A stretch of 64,000 nt of DNA, taken from contig OZ025253.1 of the NCBI GenBank assembly GCA_964019135.1, positions 2,698,233 to 2,762,232 of the forward strand, in the 5' to 3' direction. Each line of letters starts with the position of its first letter. Position 1 is the stretch's first letter. The DNA comes from Arenicola marina (taxonomy: Eukaryota; Annelida; Polychaeta; Arenicolidae). The translations under genes were made by a program, and so were the position numbers. The notes under the pieces were generated by a model that saw only the letters and a list, made by a program, of their open reading frames with translations, made no database searches and was not told where the DNA came from. Below are positions 44,183 through 56,106 of the stretch, in pieces.

Positions 44183-45708
44183 CCATGAGTATTGCGTTGG
44201 TCCATCCGCCGCCTCAGGCCGCCATGAGTATTGCCTTGGTCCATCCGCCGCCTCAGGCCGCCATGAGTATTGCGTTGGTCCATCCGCCGCCTCAGGCCGC
44301 CATGAGTATTGCGTTGGTCCACCCGCCGCCTCAGGCCGCCATGAGTATTGCGTTGGTCCACCCGCCGCCTCAGGCCGCCATGAGTATTGGGTTGGTCCAT
44401 CCGCCGCCTCAGGCCGCCATGAGTATTGCGTTGGTCCATTCGCCGCCTCAGGCCGCCATGAGTATTGTGTTGGTCCATCCGCCGCCTCAGGCCGCCATGA
44501 GTATTGCGTTGGTCCATCCGCCGCCTCAGGCCGTCATGAGTATTGTGTTGGTCCACCCGCCGCCTCAGGCCGCCATGAGTATTGCGTTGGTCCACCCGCC
44601 GCCTCAGGCCGCCATGAGTATTGCCTTGGTCCACCCGCCGCCTCAGGCCGCCCTGAGTATTGCCTTGGTCCATCCGCCGCCTCAGGCCGCCATGAGTATT
44701 GTGTTGGTCCATCCGCCGCCTCAGGCCGCCATGAGTTATTGCCTTGGTCCATCCGCCGCCTCAGGCCGCCATGAGTATTGCGTTGGTCCATCCGCCGCCT
44801 CAGGCCGCCATGAGTATTGCGTTGGTCCACCCGCCGCCTCAGGCCGCCATGAGTATTGCGTTGGTCCATCCGCCGCCTCAGGCCGCCATGAGTATTGCGT
44901 TGGTCCACCCGCCGCCTCAGGCCGCCATGAGTATTGCGTTGGTCCATCCGCCGCCTCAGGCCGCCATGAGTATTGCCTTGGTCCATCCGCCGCCTCAGGC
45001 CGCCATGAGTATTGCCTTGGTCCATCCGCCGCCTCAGGCCGCCATGAGTATTGCGTTGGTCCATCCGCCGCCTCAGGCCGCCATGAGTATTGCGTTGGTC
45101 CACCCGCCGCCTCAGGCCGCCATGAGTATTGCGTTGGTCCATCCGCCGCCTCAGGCCGCCATGAGTATTGCCTTGGTCCATCCGCCGCCTCAGGCCGCCA
45201 TGAGTATTGCGTTGGTCCATCCGCCGCCTCAGGCCGCCATGAGTATTGCGTTGGTCCATCCGCCGCCTCAGGCCGCCATGAGTATTGCGTTGGTCCACCC
45301 GCCGCCTCAGGCCGCCATGAGTATTGCCTTGGTCCATCCGCCGCCTCAGGCCGCCATGAGTATTGCGTTGGTCCACCCGCCGCCTCAGGCCGCCATGAGT
45401 ATTGCGTTGGTCCATCCGCCGCCTCAGGCCGCCATGAGTATTGCGTTGGTCCACCCGCCGCCTCAGGCCGCCATGAGTATTGCGTTGGTCCACCCGCCGC
45501 CTCAGGCCGCCATGAGTATTGCGTTGGTCCATCCGCCGCCTCAGGCCGCCATGAGTATTGCGTTGGTCCACCCGCCGCCTCAGGCCGCCATGAGTATTGC
45601 GTTGGTCCATCCGCCGCCTCAGGCCGCCATGAGTATTGCGTTGGTCCATCCGCCGCCTCAGGCCGCCATGAGTATTGCATTGGTCCACCCGCCGCCTCAG
45701 GCCGCCAT

Positions 45709-46293
45709 GCACAGATTGCATAGTTCTTTCTCCCATTAAACCTCATTTTGTGATATATAATGCTCCATCTCTTAATTAATATATCAGTTATTTATCAGTT
45801 ATATAACAGTGCGTCTTAGTTAATTACCGGTGGTGGTTCATTCTTCGATAAACTGCCCCCCTCCCCCACCTCCTCCCCGGTGTCCTAATCTGGGGGAAGT
45901 TCATCCGCCCCAGACTCCCTCATCCTCTCGAGTCCATCTTTGGCCCAGTTCAGCCCATATGTGCACACAACCGACTTAAAACACAAGTTCATTTCATCTT
46001 ATTTATTTTAACAGGTGAAATAAGCGTCCTGTAGGAGTCGGTATTCTACCCCCCACCCCCACCCCCCGCCGCCCCCTGGCGTGTATAGCATGTGTGCCGA
46101 GACCGCTTGACTCAAGCTTCACCGCCGACTTCCGCCTTCCTCGCTGGTCAATATTTGGAGAATGAAGAGCGACCGGGGAGGTAACGGGAGTAGGTGGGCG
46201 GGGTGTAGCCGGCCACGCCAAGACCCTTGCGAGTTACAGAGCTAGGAGTGTTCTGTTGTCACAGCGGTTTGGTTAAACTCCTGCCGTGGCCCG
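45709..46293. other. Unique spacer between the 39-bp array and the VNTR SINE
   Basis: AT-rich then C-rich non-repeated DNA. No gene recognised. Confidence 0.65.
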
Positions 46294-47140
46294 AGGGGCC
46301 ACCCGAGTGGTCTAGTGGTTGGCGCGCTCGGCTGTTGACAAGTACCTTCTGCTGACGGGTCGGGGGTTCGTGCCACACGGACCTCGAAAAGACCAGGGGG
46401 TTACCCCCTGAGACATGGCTCCTGGTGTTAGGGGCAGGATAAATACCCACGCATTCTTCTTCAAAATGAGCAGGGGTTTGTACCCCGGCATATGGTTCCA
46501 GTCTATGGCTCTCCCAGTTGGCGCCATGTACCCCGGTATATGGTTCCAGTCTATGGCTCTCCCAGTTGGCGCCATGTACCCCGGTATATGGTTCCAGTCT
46601 ATGACTCTCCCAGTTGGCGCCATGTACCCCGGTATATGGTTCCAGTCTATGGCTCTCCCAGTTGGCGCCATGTACCCCGGTATATGGTTCCAGTCTATGG
46701 CTCTCCCAGTTGGCGCCATGTACCCCGGTATATGGTTCCAGTCTATGGCTCTCCCAGTTGGCGCCATGTACCCCGGTATATGGTTCCAGTCTATGGCTCT
46801 CCCAGTTGGCGCCATGTACCCCGGTATATGGTTCCAGTCTATGGCTCTCCCAGTTGGCGCCATGTACCCCGGTATATGGTTCCAGTCTATGGCACTCCCA
46901 GTTGGCGCCATGTACCCCGGTATATGGTTCCAGTCTATGGCTCTCCCAGTTGGCGCCATGTACCCCGGTATATGGTTCCAGTCTATGGCTCTCCCAGTTG
47001 GCGCCATGTACCCCGGTATATGGTTCCAGTCTATGGCTCTCCCAGTTGGCGCCATGTACCCCGGTATATGGTTCCAGTCTATGGCTCTCCCAGTTGGCGC
47101 CATATTACCTTCAAATGTTGAAGCGTCCTTCATAAAACAC
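46294..47140 (+). mobile_element. tRNA-derived SINE with internal VNTR
   Basis: The head has CCGAGTGGTCTAGTGGTTGG (A-box region) and CGGGGGTTCGTGCC (B box). It continues with GGGGGTTACCCCCTGAGACA and TGGCTCC, as in the SINE at 2170-2444. The conserved 3' tail (GTTGAAGCGTCCTTCATAAA, compare GTTAAAGCGTCCTGAATATA) appears only after the 48-bp array, so the array sits inside the element. Confidence 0.78.
46480..47104 (+). repeat. 48-bp minisatellite, 13 units, inside the SINE
   Basis: The unit holds CCCCGGTATATGGTTCCAGT and CTATGGCTCTCCCAGTTGGC. It is almost invariant; single differences lie near 46602 (atgact) and 46893 (gcactc). The 48-bp period keeps frames such as MYPGIWFQSMALPVGA open in several frames. 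Confidence 0.95.
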
Positions 47141-48072
47141 AAAACTGCTGCAGATGGTTGATTGTGACGTCATTATTTACCAGTCTGCTAACTTCCGCAG
47201 CAACCATTGAAAGTCTGCTTAACATACGGCTTGAAAGGTAGATACAGTGGGATGAGTCACTCATTCTACAAGTATGTGAACATTATTTAATTTATATCTT
47301 TATAATTACAAACGTTGAGCATACATCGCTTTCCTTACGACTGCATCGACAGTCTTAATCATTCCTCGTGTGTTTTGGGTGAACCAGACCCAGGCGTGCT
47401 TGCTGGACCGTGATATATGTAAATATCACGTTTACAGTAAATCGAAAGTCAAGCCTACGACACGGTTGGCCGCTCATGGTGTTAAAACGGAAGGGAAGGC
47501 AGCCATGGTCTCTTTGTTAAAAACATTAAAACTGGTTTATGACGCGCAGCCGGCAACAAACCTCGAAGGGCGGAAACAACCACCGCATAGTGTAACATTA
47601 TTGTTAAGAAGATCTGGGCCATTGTTCTGCTGTTTTGCAAGGTTATTAAATAAAGTTATAAAGTAAGGAACAAATACGAGAACCGGTTTGAACAGCGGAA
47701 AAGATTATAAACCACAAGTATTCACTATGAGGTAATACACGAAACTTTGGTTCGTTAATGAAAGGTTTTCCCAATAAGTGAAGTAACCATATTATTGTCC
47801 CAGGGCGATCATGATAGTGACCAATCGCACTGGGGATGAAGTAAGAAGCGTTGTCGCTGTGTTAAAGGAGCCACCGTCTGATGGGCAATAGGTACTGGGT
47901 TCGAATCCCCGTACAGGAACGTACCCTAAACTGGGACATGGTTCATCCATCCATCCCTCGTCGTCGCGGAAGGTTCCTTGGCTTGTTTAGCCATGGCGTG
48001 CACACAAGCGGCCTACAGCACCAATTCAGATATTCATCCAGTGACTGAAATCGTATCCATTGCTGCAACTGG
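47141..48072. other. Unique DNA with a degraded SINE-like piece
   Basis: No gene recognised. Around 47850-48010 a B-box-like GGGTTCGAATCCCC follows GTTAAAGGAGCCACCGTC, which suggests another tRNA-derived repeat of a different family. The ends are unclear. Confidence 0.45.
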
Positions 48073-49037
48073 TATAGGGCTATAAAGTCTCGTTCGCCTA
48101 GACTTCCGGTTTACTCATTTTGGGGACAAACAAACGAAGCACGTGTTCGAAACGAGTTTAGAATCTCTGCGCACACTGGTATCCTGACTATCTGTGACGT
48201 AGGCATGATGTGTATGTTACGCAAAGAGAGAGACTGGGAACCAGACTACCTGCGCAAAAGCCAGGCGCTGAGGGGTGGGTCCATTGCGGAAGGCCTGGCG
48301 ATATAATGAAGAATATTTAAGAAATATAGCTGCCCAAAACGGGTAGACGACATATTTTTCGTTCATTTGCGCCACCACAATGACTAATATCTGTTACGAC
48401 GGGACAACACGACTGAGAAACTAACGTTTTTTTGCATTTCCTACGAAAACGAGACATTATGACGTCACACGGATTCTCCCTGAGTGACAACGTTGGCGCA
48501 ACGCTTCAAACAGAAAACTTACAAAGAATGAAAAACTTTGTCTTTTCGTGATCCAAAAGTGATACGAAAACATCCTACTGGTCTTAATTTACCTTTACCA
48601 TGTGGTTTAATGACGCGTCCGTAAGTTGTTACTCCATGCGCTACACATTTTGACAGCGGAATGGTTAAGTCGATCACTTGCTCTCGCCATTTTTGTTACC
48701 GCGGAGGCACGTGAAACTCTGTGACGTCACTCGCACTTTGGAGAACTCGTGAAAGCCCGGGTGCAGGGCTAAATTTAGAACGCTATTTTTAGCTTTCGAG
48801 TGTTGTGAAGACGGATTTTTCCTTGTATATTCCGAAAGTTCTGCGCTCCATCGCCTCCAAATATTTTAACGTCTATCTCCCATAGCCATGTTTAGTGAAA
48901 TGGTACTCATAGTCTTTAGAATAAATCTCGAAAGAAATTGACTTATAGCTGCCTATAGTTCAACATGGAGCACGTGTGTTTGTTTGTCCCCAAAATTGAA
49001 ATCTCGCGGCCCGATCGCGAGAACTGTATAGCCCTAT
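48073..49037. mobile_element. MITE-like non-autonomous element with terminal inverted repeats
   Basis: The left end has TAGGGCTATAAAGTCTCG (48075 on). The right end, reverse-complemented, gives TAGGGCTATACAGTTCTCG. Inside these, TTTTGGGGACAAACAAAC and GCACGTG occur on the left (48117-48145), and their inverse on the right (about 48965-48995). The arms are about 90 nt and imperfect. The 960-bp interior has no transposase frame. TA may be the target site, but it is not well preserved. Confidence 0.6.
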
Positions 49038-49418
49038 TATGCACTAATTCAGGTGGCTCACTTTGACGTCCGCCTCGCCTTGGGGCAATAGTTGTCCCGA
49101 TACCACGGAGGGGTCCGATAGGCGTCGACCGAGCAAGTATCGTGTTCAAGTATATTTTTACTAGAGCGTTTTAGTGTGTATTACATATGCAGTCATGTGT
49201 TACCAGGTATCGTGAACCACTAAGTTGACGGTCGAAGTAAGCCGCAGACGAAACCGGGTTATTCATAATGGTTTCAATCGCATCAAATGACTGTCACCCA
49301 TTAATGCTCAGACTTAGACCGCTTCGACAAAGATTTAATTTGTTTGCCATTTATTATTATCAAGAAGGACAAAAAAACATGTCTGCAATTATTCTAGAAC
49401 ATTTCTTTTAGTTCAGGT
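49038..49418. other. Unique spacer
   Basis: No gene or repeat recognised between the inverted-repeat element and the next array. Confidence 0.6.
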
Positions 49419-52010
49419 TGCAGGCTTTGGCTCCGGGCGTGGGCTATGTCTCCAGGCTATGGCCCCGTGCCCTGGGTTATGGCTCCGGGCGTGGGCTATA
49501 AGCCCATGCGCTGGACTATTGATTCTAGTGCGGGCTATGGTTAGTAGCTATGTCTCCGGGCTATGGCTCCTAGAGCTGGCTATGGCTCCTAGTGCAGGCT
49601 ATGGCTCCTAGCTATGGCTCTGGGCTATGGCTCCTAGTGCGGGCTATGGCTCCTAGTGCGGGCTATGGCTCCTAGTGCGGGCTATGGTTCCTAGCTATGA
49701 CTGGGCTATGGCTCCTAGGGCGGGCTATGGCTCCTAGCTATGGTTCCTAGCTATGGCTCTGGGATATGGCTCCTAGTGCAGGCTATGGCTCCTAGTGCGG
49801 GCTATGGGTCCTAGTGCGGGCTATGGTTAGAAGCTATGGCTCTGGGCTAGGGCTCCTGGTGCGGGCTATGGCTCCTAGTGCAGGCTATGGCTTCTAGCTA
49901 TGGCTCTAGGCTATGGCTCCTAGGGCGGGCTATGGCTCCTAGCTATGGCTCCTAGCTATGGCTCTGGGCCATGGCTCCTAGGGCGGGCTATGGCTCCAAG
50001 TGCGGGCTATGGGTCCTAGTGCGGGCTATGGTTAGAAGCTATGGCTCTGGGCTAGGGCTCCTAGTGCGGGCCATGGCTCCTAGTGCAGGCTATGGCTCCT
50101 AGCTATGGCTCTGGGCTATGGCTCCTAGGGCAGGCTATGGCTCCTAGGGTGGGCTATGGCTCCTAGCTATGGCTCCTAGCTATGGCTCCGGGCTATGGCT
50201 CCTAGAGCTGGCTATGGCTCCTAGTGCAGGCTATGGCTCCTAGCTATGGCTCTGGGCTATGGCTCCTAGTGCGGGCTATGGCTCCTAGTGCGGGCTATGG
50301 CTCCTAGTGCGGGCTATGGTTCCTAGCTATGACTGGGCTATGGCTCCTAGGGCGGGCTATGGCTCCTAGCTATGGTTCCTAGCTATGGCTCTGGGATATG
50401 GCTCCTAGTGCGGGCTATGGCTCCTAGTGCGGGCTATGGGTCCTAGTGCGGGCTATGGTTAGAAGCTATGGCTCTGGGCTAGGGCTCCTAGTGCGGGCTA
50501 TGGCTCCTAGTGCAGGCTATGGCTTCTATCTATGGCTCTAGGCTATGGCTCCTAGGGCGGGCTATGGCTCCTAGCTATGGCTCCTAGCTATGACTCTGGG
50601 CCATGGCTCCTAGGGCGGGCTATGGCTCCAAGTGCGGGCTATGGGTCCTAGTGCGGGCTATGGTTAGAAGCTATGGCTCTGGGCTAGGGCTCCTAGTGCG
50701 GGCTATGGCTCCTAGTGCAGGCTATGGCTCCTAGCTATGGCTCTGGGCTATGGCTCCTAGGGCGGGCTATGGCTCCTAGGGTGGGCTATGGCTCCTAGCT
50801 ATGGCTCCTAGCTATGGCTTCGGGCTATGGCTCCTAGCTATGGCTCTGGGCTATGGCTCCGGGCTATGGTTCCTAGCTATGGCTCTGGGCTATGGCACAT
50901 AGCCCGGGCTATGGCTCCTAGGGCGAGCTATGGCTCCTAGTGCGGGCTATGGCTCCTAGTGCGGGCTATGGCCCCTAGCTATGGCTCTGGGCTATGGCTC
51001 CTAGGGCGAGCTATGGCTCTTAGCTATGGCTCCTAGCTATGGCTCCGGGCTATGGCTCTTAGCTATGGCTCTGGGCTATGGCTCCTATGGCGGGCTATGG
51101 CTCCTAGCTATGGCTCCTCTGGGCTATGGCTCCTAGCTATGGCTCCGGGCTATGGCTCCGGGCTATGGCTCCTAGCTATGGCTCTGGGCTATGGCTCCTA
51201 GGGCGGGCTATGGTTAGTAGCTATGTCGCCGGGCTATGGCTCCTAGGGTTGGGTATGGCTCCTAGGGCAGGCTATGGCTCCGGGCTATGGCTCCGGTCTA
51301 TGGCTGCTAGCTATGGCTCCGGGCTATGGCCTTGGGCTATGGCTCCTAGCTATTGCCCCGGGCTATGGCTCTGAGCGTTGGCTATAAGTCCATGCGCTGA
51401 ACTATGGCTCCTAGTGCGGGCTATGGTTAGTAGCTATGTCTCCGGGCTATGGCTCCTAGGGCGAGCTATGGCCCTGGGCTATGGCTCCTAGTGCGGGCTA
51501 TGGCCCTGGGCTATGGCTCCTAGTGCGGGCTATGGCTCGAGGCTATGGCTCATAGTGCGGGCTATGGCTCCTAGCTATGGCTCCTAGCATTGGCTCCTAG
51601 CTATGTCTCCGGGCTATGGCTCCTAGGGCGGGTTATGGCCCTGGGCTATGGCTCCTAGTGCGGGCTATGGCTCGAGGCTATGGCTCATAGTGCGGGCTAT
51701 GGCTCCTAGCTATGGCTCCTAGCATTGGCTCCTAGCTATGACTCCTATCTATGGCTCCGGGCTAGGGCTTCTAGTGCGGGCTACGGCCCTGGGATATGGC
51801 TCCTAGTGCGGGCTATGGCTCGAGGCTATGGCTCCTAGTGCGGGCTATGGCTCCTAGCTATGGCTCCTAGCATTGGCTCCTAGCTATGTCTCCGGGCTAT
51901 GGCTCCTAACTCTGGCTCTGGGCTATGGCTCCTACTGCGGGCTATGGCTCCGGGCTATGGCTGCCGGATATGGCTCCGGACGCTGGATATGGCTCCGTGC
52001 GCTGGGCCAT
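49419..52010 (+). repeat. Irregular minisatellite of GGCTATGGCTCCTAG words
   Basis: Short words GGGCTATGGCTCCTAGTGC, TAGCTATGGCTCC and CTCTGGGCTATGG are combined in irregular order, with spacings of roughly 13 to 27 nt. A 632-bp block is present twice (the word CCTAGAGCTGG occurs at 49569 and 50201, with matching downstream order). Confidence 0.93.
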
Positions 52011-54304
52011 TGCGCGGTCTATGGCTCCGTATGGCGGACTAGTTCCCGCGGCTCTGGGTTATGGCTCCGTATGGTGGACTAGCTTCCCCGGCTCTGGGTT
52101 ATGGCTCCGTATGGTGGACTAGCTTCCCCGGCTCTGGGTTATGGCTCCATATGGCGGACTAGTTCCCCCGGCTCTGGGTTATGGCTCCGTGTGGTGGACT
52201 AGCTTCCCCGGCTCTGGGTTATGGCTCCGTGTGGTGGACTAGCTTCCCCGGCTCTGGGTTATGGCTCCGTATGGTGGACTAGCTTCCCCGGCTCTGGGTT
52301 ATGGCTCCGTGTGGTGGACTAGCTTCCCCGGCTCTGGGTTATGGCTCCGTATGGTGGACTAGTTCCCTCGGCTCTGGGTTATGGCTCCGTGTGGTGGAAT
52401 AGCTTCCCCAGCTCTGGGTTATGGCTCCGTATGGCGGACTAGCTTCCCCGGCTCTGGGTTATGGCTCCGTGTGGTGGACTAGTTCCCCCGGCTCTGGATT
52501 ATGGCTCCGTGTGGTGGACTAGCTTCCCCGGCTCTGGGTTATGGCTCCGTATGGTGGACTAGCTTCCCCGGCTCTGGGTTATGGCTCCATATGGTGGACT
52601 AGCTTCCCCGGCTCTGGGTTATGGCTCCGTATGGTGGACTAGCTTCCCCGGCTCTGGGTTATGGCTCCGTATGGCGGACTAGCTTCCCCGGCTCTGTGTT
52701 ATGGCTCCGTGTGGTGGACTAGTTCCCCCGGCTCTGGGTTATGGCTCCGTATGGCGGACTAGCTTCCCCGGCTCTGGGTTATGGCTCCGTGTGGTGGACT
52801 AGTTCCCCCGGCTCTGGGTTATGGCTCCGTATGGTGGACTAGTTCCCCCAGCTCTGGGTTATGGCTCCGTATGGTGGACTAGCTTCCCCGGCTCTGGGTT
52901 ATGGCTCCGTATGGCGGACTAGCTTCCCCGGCTCTGGGTTATGGCTCCGTATGGCGGACTAGCTTCCCCGGCTCTGGGTTATGGCTCCGTATGGTGGACT
53001 AGCTTCCCCGGCTCTGGGTTATGGCTCCGTATGGTGGACTAGCTCCCCCGGCTCTGGGTTATGGCTCCGTATGGCGGACTAGCTTCCCCGGCTCTGGGTT
53101 ATGGTTCCGTGTGGTGGACTAGTTCCCCCGGCTCTGGGTTATGGCTCCGTGTGGTGGACTAGCTTCCCCGGCTCTGGGTTATGGCTCCGTATGGTGGACT
53201 AGCTTCCCCGGCTCTGGGTTATGGCTCCGTATGGCGGACTAGCTTCCCCGGCTCTGGGTTATGGCTACGTGTGGCGGACTAGCTTCCACCGGCTCTGGGT
53301 TATGGCTCCGTGTGGTGGACTAGCTTCCCCGGCTCTGGGTTATGGCTCCGTATGGTGGACTAGCTCCCCCGGCTCTGGGTTATGGCTCCGTATGGCGGAC
53401 TAGCTTCCCCGGTTCTGGGTTATGGCTCCGTGTGGTGGACTAGTTCCCCCGGCTCTGGGTTATGGCTCCGTATGGTGGACTAGCTTCCCCGGCTCTGGGT
53501 TATGGCTCCGTATGGTGGACTAGCTTCCCCGGTTCTGGGTTATGGCTCCGTGTGGTGGACTAGTTCCCCCGGCTCTGGGTTATGGCTCCGTATGGTGGAC
53601 TAGCTTCCCCGGCTCTGGGTTATGGCTCCGTGTGGTGGACTAGCTTCCCCGGCTCTGGGTTATGGCTCCGTATGGTGGACTAGCTCCCCCGGCTCTGGGT
53701 TATGGCTCCGTGTGGTGGACTAGCTCCCCCGGCTCTGGGTTATGGCTCCGTATGGTGGACTAGCTCCCCCGGCTCTGGGTTATGGCTCCGTATGGTGGAC
53801 TAGCTCCCCCGGCTCTGGGTTATGGCTCCGTATGGTGGACTAGTTCCCCCGGCTCTGGGTTATGGCTCCGTATGGTGGACTAGTTCCCCCGGCTCTGGGT
53901 TATGGCTCCGTATGACGGACTAGCTCCCCCGGCTCTGGGTTATGGCTCCGTATGACGGACTAGCTCCCCCGGCTCTGGGTTATGGCTCCGTATGGTGGAC
54001 TAGTTCCCCCGGCTCTGGGTTATGGCTCCATATGGCGGACTAGTTCCCCCGGCTCTGGGTTATGGCTCCGTATGGTGGACTAGCTCCCCCGGCTCTGGGT
54101 TATGGCTCCGTATGGTGGACTAGCTCCCCCGGCTCTGGGTTATGGCTCCGTATGGCGGACTAGCTTCCCCGGCTCTGGGTTATGGCTCCGTATGGCGGAC
54201 TAGCTCCCCCGGCTCTGGGTTATGGCTCCGTATGGTGGACTAGTTCCCCCAGCTCTGGGTTATGGCTCCGTATGGTGGACTAGCTCCCGCGGCTCTGGGT
54301 TATG
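52011..54304 (+). repeat. 40-bp minisatellite, about 57 units
   Basis: The unit holds TATGGCTCCGTATGGTGGAC and TAGCTTCCCCGGCTCTGGGT. Common variants are GTATGG/GTGTGG, GGTGG/GGCGG and AGCTTCC/AGTTCCC/AGCTCCC. It follows the previous array without a gap and shares GGCTCTGGG-TATGGCTCC with it. The period is not a multiple of three and there are no long open frames. Confidence 0.95.
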
Positions 54305-54568
54305 GCTCCAGCAACCAGCAGAACGAGGAAAGCTTCCATAGTCTAATTTAGTATTTCAGAACTGACGAAGAACATTCGATCTGGCGGATAATATCAGGAG
54401 AAAACACCATAAACAGAAACATTAATAGGTGCTTCACTAAGTTCTTGGTCACATTCCTGAAAGTAGGTGCCGCGGTATAGCAAGACGTTCGCTGAATATC
54501 AAATGTCCCATGCCAATTGATGACCTTGCTAGTAACATCCCGATGGGCCCATGTTAGCGATAAGTAGA
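54305..54568. other. Unique spacer
   Basis: About 260 nt of non-repeated DNA with no recognisable feature. Confidence 0.7.
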
Positions 54569-55427
54569 GATGGCGGGACGGGTTGTGTACAGGGGCGGGT
54601 TGTATACAGGGGCGGGTTGTATACAGGGGCGGGTTGTATACAGGGGCGGGTTGTATACAGGGGCGGGACGGGTTGTATACAGGGGCGTGTTCAGGAATCC
54701 TTGAAAGGGATGACGGGACGGGTTGTGTACAGGGGCGTGTTCAGGAATCCTGGAAAGGGATGGCGGGACGGGTTGTATACAGGGGCGTGTTCAGGAATCC
54801 TGGAAAGGGATGACGGGACGGGTTGTATACAGGGGCGTGTTCAGGAATCCTGGAAAGGGATGACGGGACGGGTTGTATACAGGGGCGTGTTCAGGAATCC
54901 TGGAGAGGGATGACGGGACGGGTTGTGTACAGGGGCGTGTTCAGGAATCCTGGAAAGGGATGACGGGACGGGTTGTATACAGGGGCGTGTTCAGGAATCC
55001 TGGAAAGGGATGACGGGACGGGTTGTATACAGGGGCGTGTTCAGGAATCCTGGAAAGGGATGACGGGACGGGTTGTATACAGGGGCGTGTTCAGGAATCC
55101 TGGAAAGGGATGGCGGGACGGGTTGTATACAGGGGCGTGTTCAGGAATCCTGGAAAGGGATGACGGGACGGGTTGTATACAGGGGCGTGTTCAGGAATCC
55201 TGGAAAGGGATGACGGGACGGGTTGTATACAGGGGCGTGTTCAGGAATCCTGGAAAGGGATGACGGGACGGGTTGTGTACAGGGGCGTGTTCAGGAATCC
55301 TTGAGAGGGATGGCGGGACGAGTTGTGTACAGGGGGGTGTTCAGGAATCCTGGAAAGGGATGACGGGACGAGTTGTGTACAGGGACGGGACGGGTTGTGT
55401 ACAGGGGCGTGTTCAGGAATCCTTGAG
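54569..55427 (+). repeat. 17-bp then 50-bp minisatellite
   Basis: It starts with about five copies of the 17-mer GGTTGTATACAGGGGCG (54589-54662). It then becomes about 15 copies of a 50-bp unit made of that word plus TGTTCAGGAATCCTGGAAAG and GGATGACGGGAC. The last copies are degraded. Confidence 0.94.
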
Positions 55428-56106
55428 AGGGGGGGCACAATGAAAAGAATCACGATCGGGTGGTGGGGGAGGGGGGGGGGTGTGAGGGGGGGGGTATATA
55501 TGTGTTGCATTTCAGCACGTAGGTCAAACTTGAACGTCCTATATATATGACGCCAGGTACGAATGAGTTAAGTTACTACTTGAGGAGCAATGTTATCTCT
55601 GGTGAATGTTTTCAATCGTACATATTGAAAAGCCGCTCTTTATGTGTGTGAACTGAATACTTAAACGAGTGCACATCGGGCCTTGTTTAAATGTGGCAAC
55701 GACGACCCCACACACCCCGCGGTCTCCGTTGTCTCTTTGCTAATTCATTTTTCTTTCTTCATACATATATTGTAGTAACGCCCACACAACTAGCGCAAGT
55801 TTTTGAGAGGGGTTAAAGGCTATGGTGGTGGTGGCAAGTATACAGGTACAGGTGGAATGCACAACATAGGGATCTCTGTCATATTGTCATGGTAATGTAA
55901 TTTTGTGTGGCGCAAAACGTCGGGGGAGTACAAAGGAAATACGAAAACGTGTTTCGTCGCATCTTTGCATGAGGCATATGTCGAAATGGATGACTAAGGG
56001 ACCCGTGGTGCACAGACGGTAATTATTATTCCAACGGTATTCACATGTTGAAGACCGCTAGTGTACAGGGCAATATGGTGAGCAGATGAGCACGGACAAA
56101 ATGATG
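55428..56106. other. Unique spacer with G-rich start
   Basis: Poly-G tracts near 55460-55495 are followed by ordinary sequence. No gene recognised. Confidence 0.65.

Larger units (their letters stand above)
31433..45708 (+). repeat. 39-bp minisatellite, about 366 units (14.3 kb)
   Basis: The unit joins GCCGCCATGAGTATTGCG to TTGGTCCATCCGCCGCCTCAG. Main variable sites are GCG/GCC/GTG, CAT/CAC, CCG/CCA and ATG/CTG. The period is 13 codons, so four frames are open for thousands of codons: + MSIALVHPPPQAA and HEYCVGPSAASGR, - YSWRPEAADGPTQ and RRRMDQRNTHGGL. The longest is on the minus strand (3121 codons). Several 38-bp units (near 39858, 40796, 41886, 42588, 43679) shift all frames, and the shifted frames are open too. 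This argues against coding. Confidence 0.96.

Noticed and set aside
28087-54304. Common origin of arrays sharing ATGGCC/ATGGCTCC words
   Set aside because: The shared words are only 8-9 nt. Outside the contiguous 49419-54304 pair, the rest of the units do not align.
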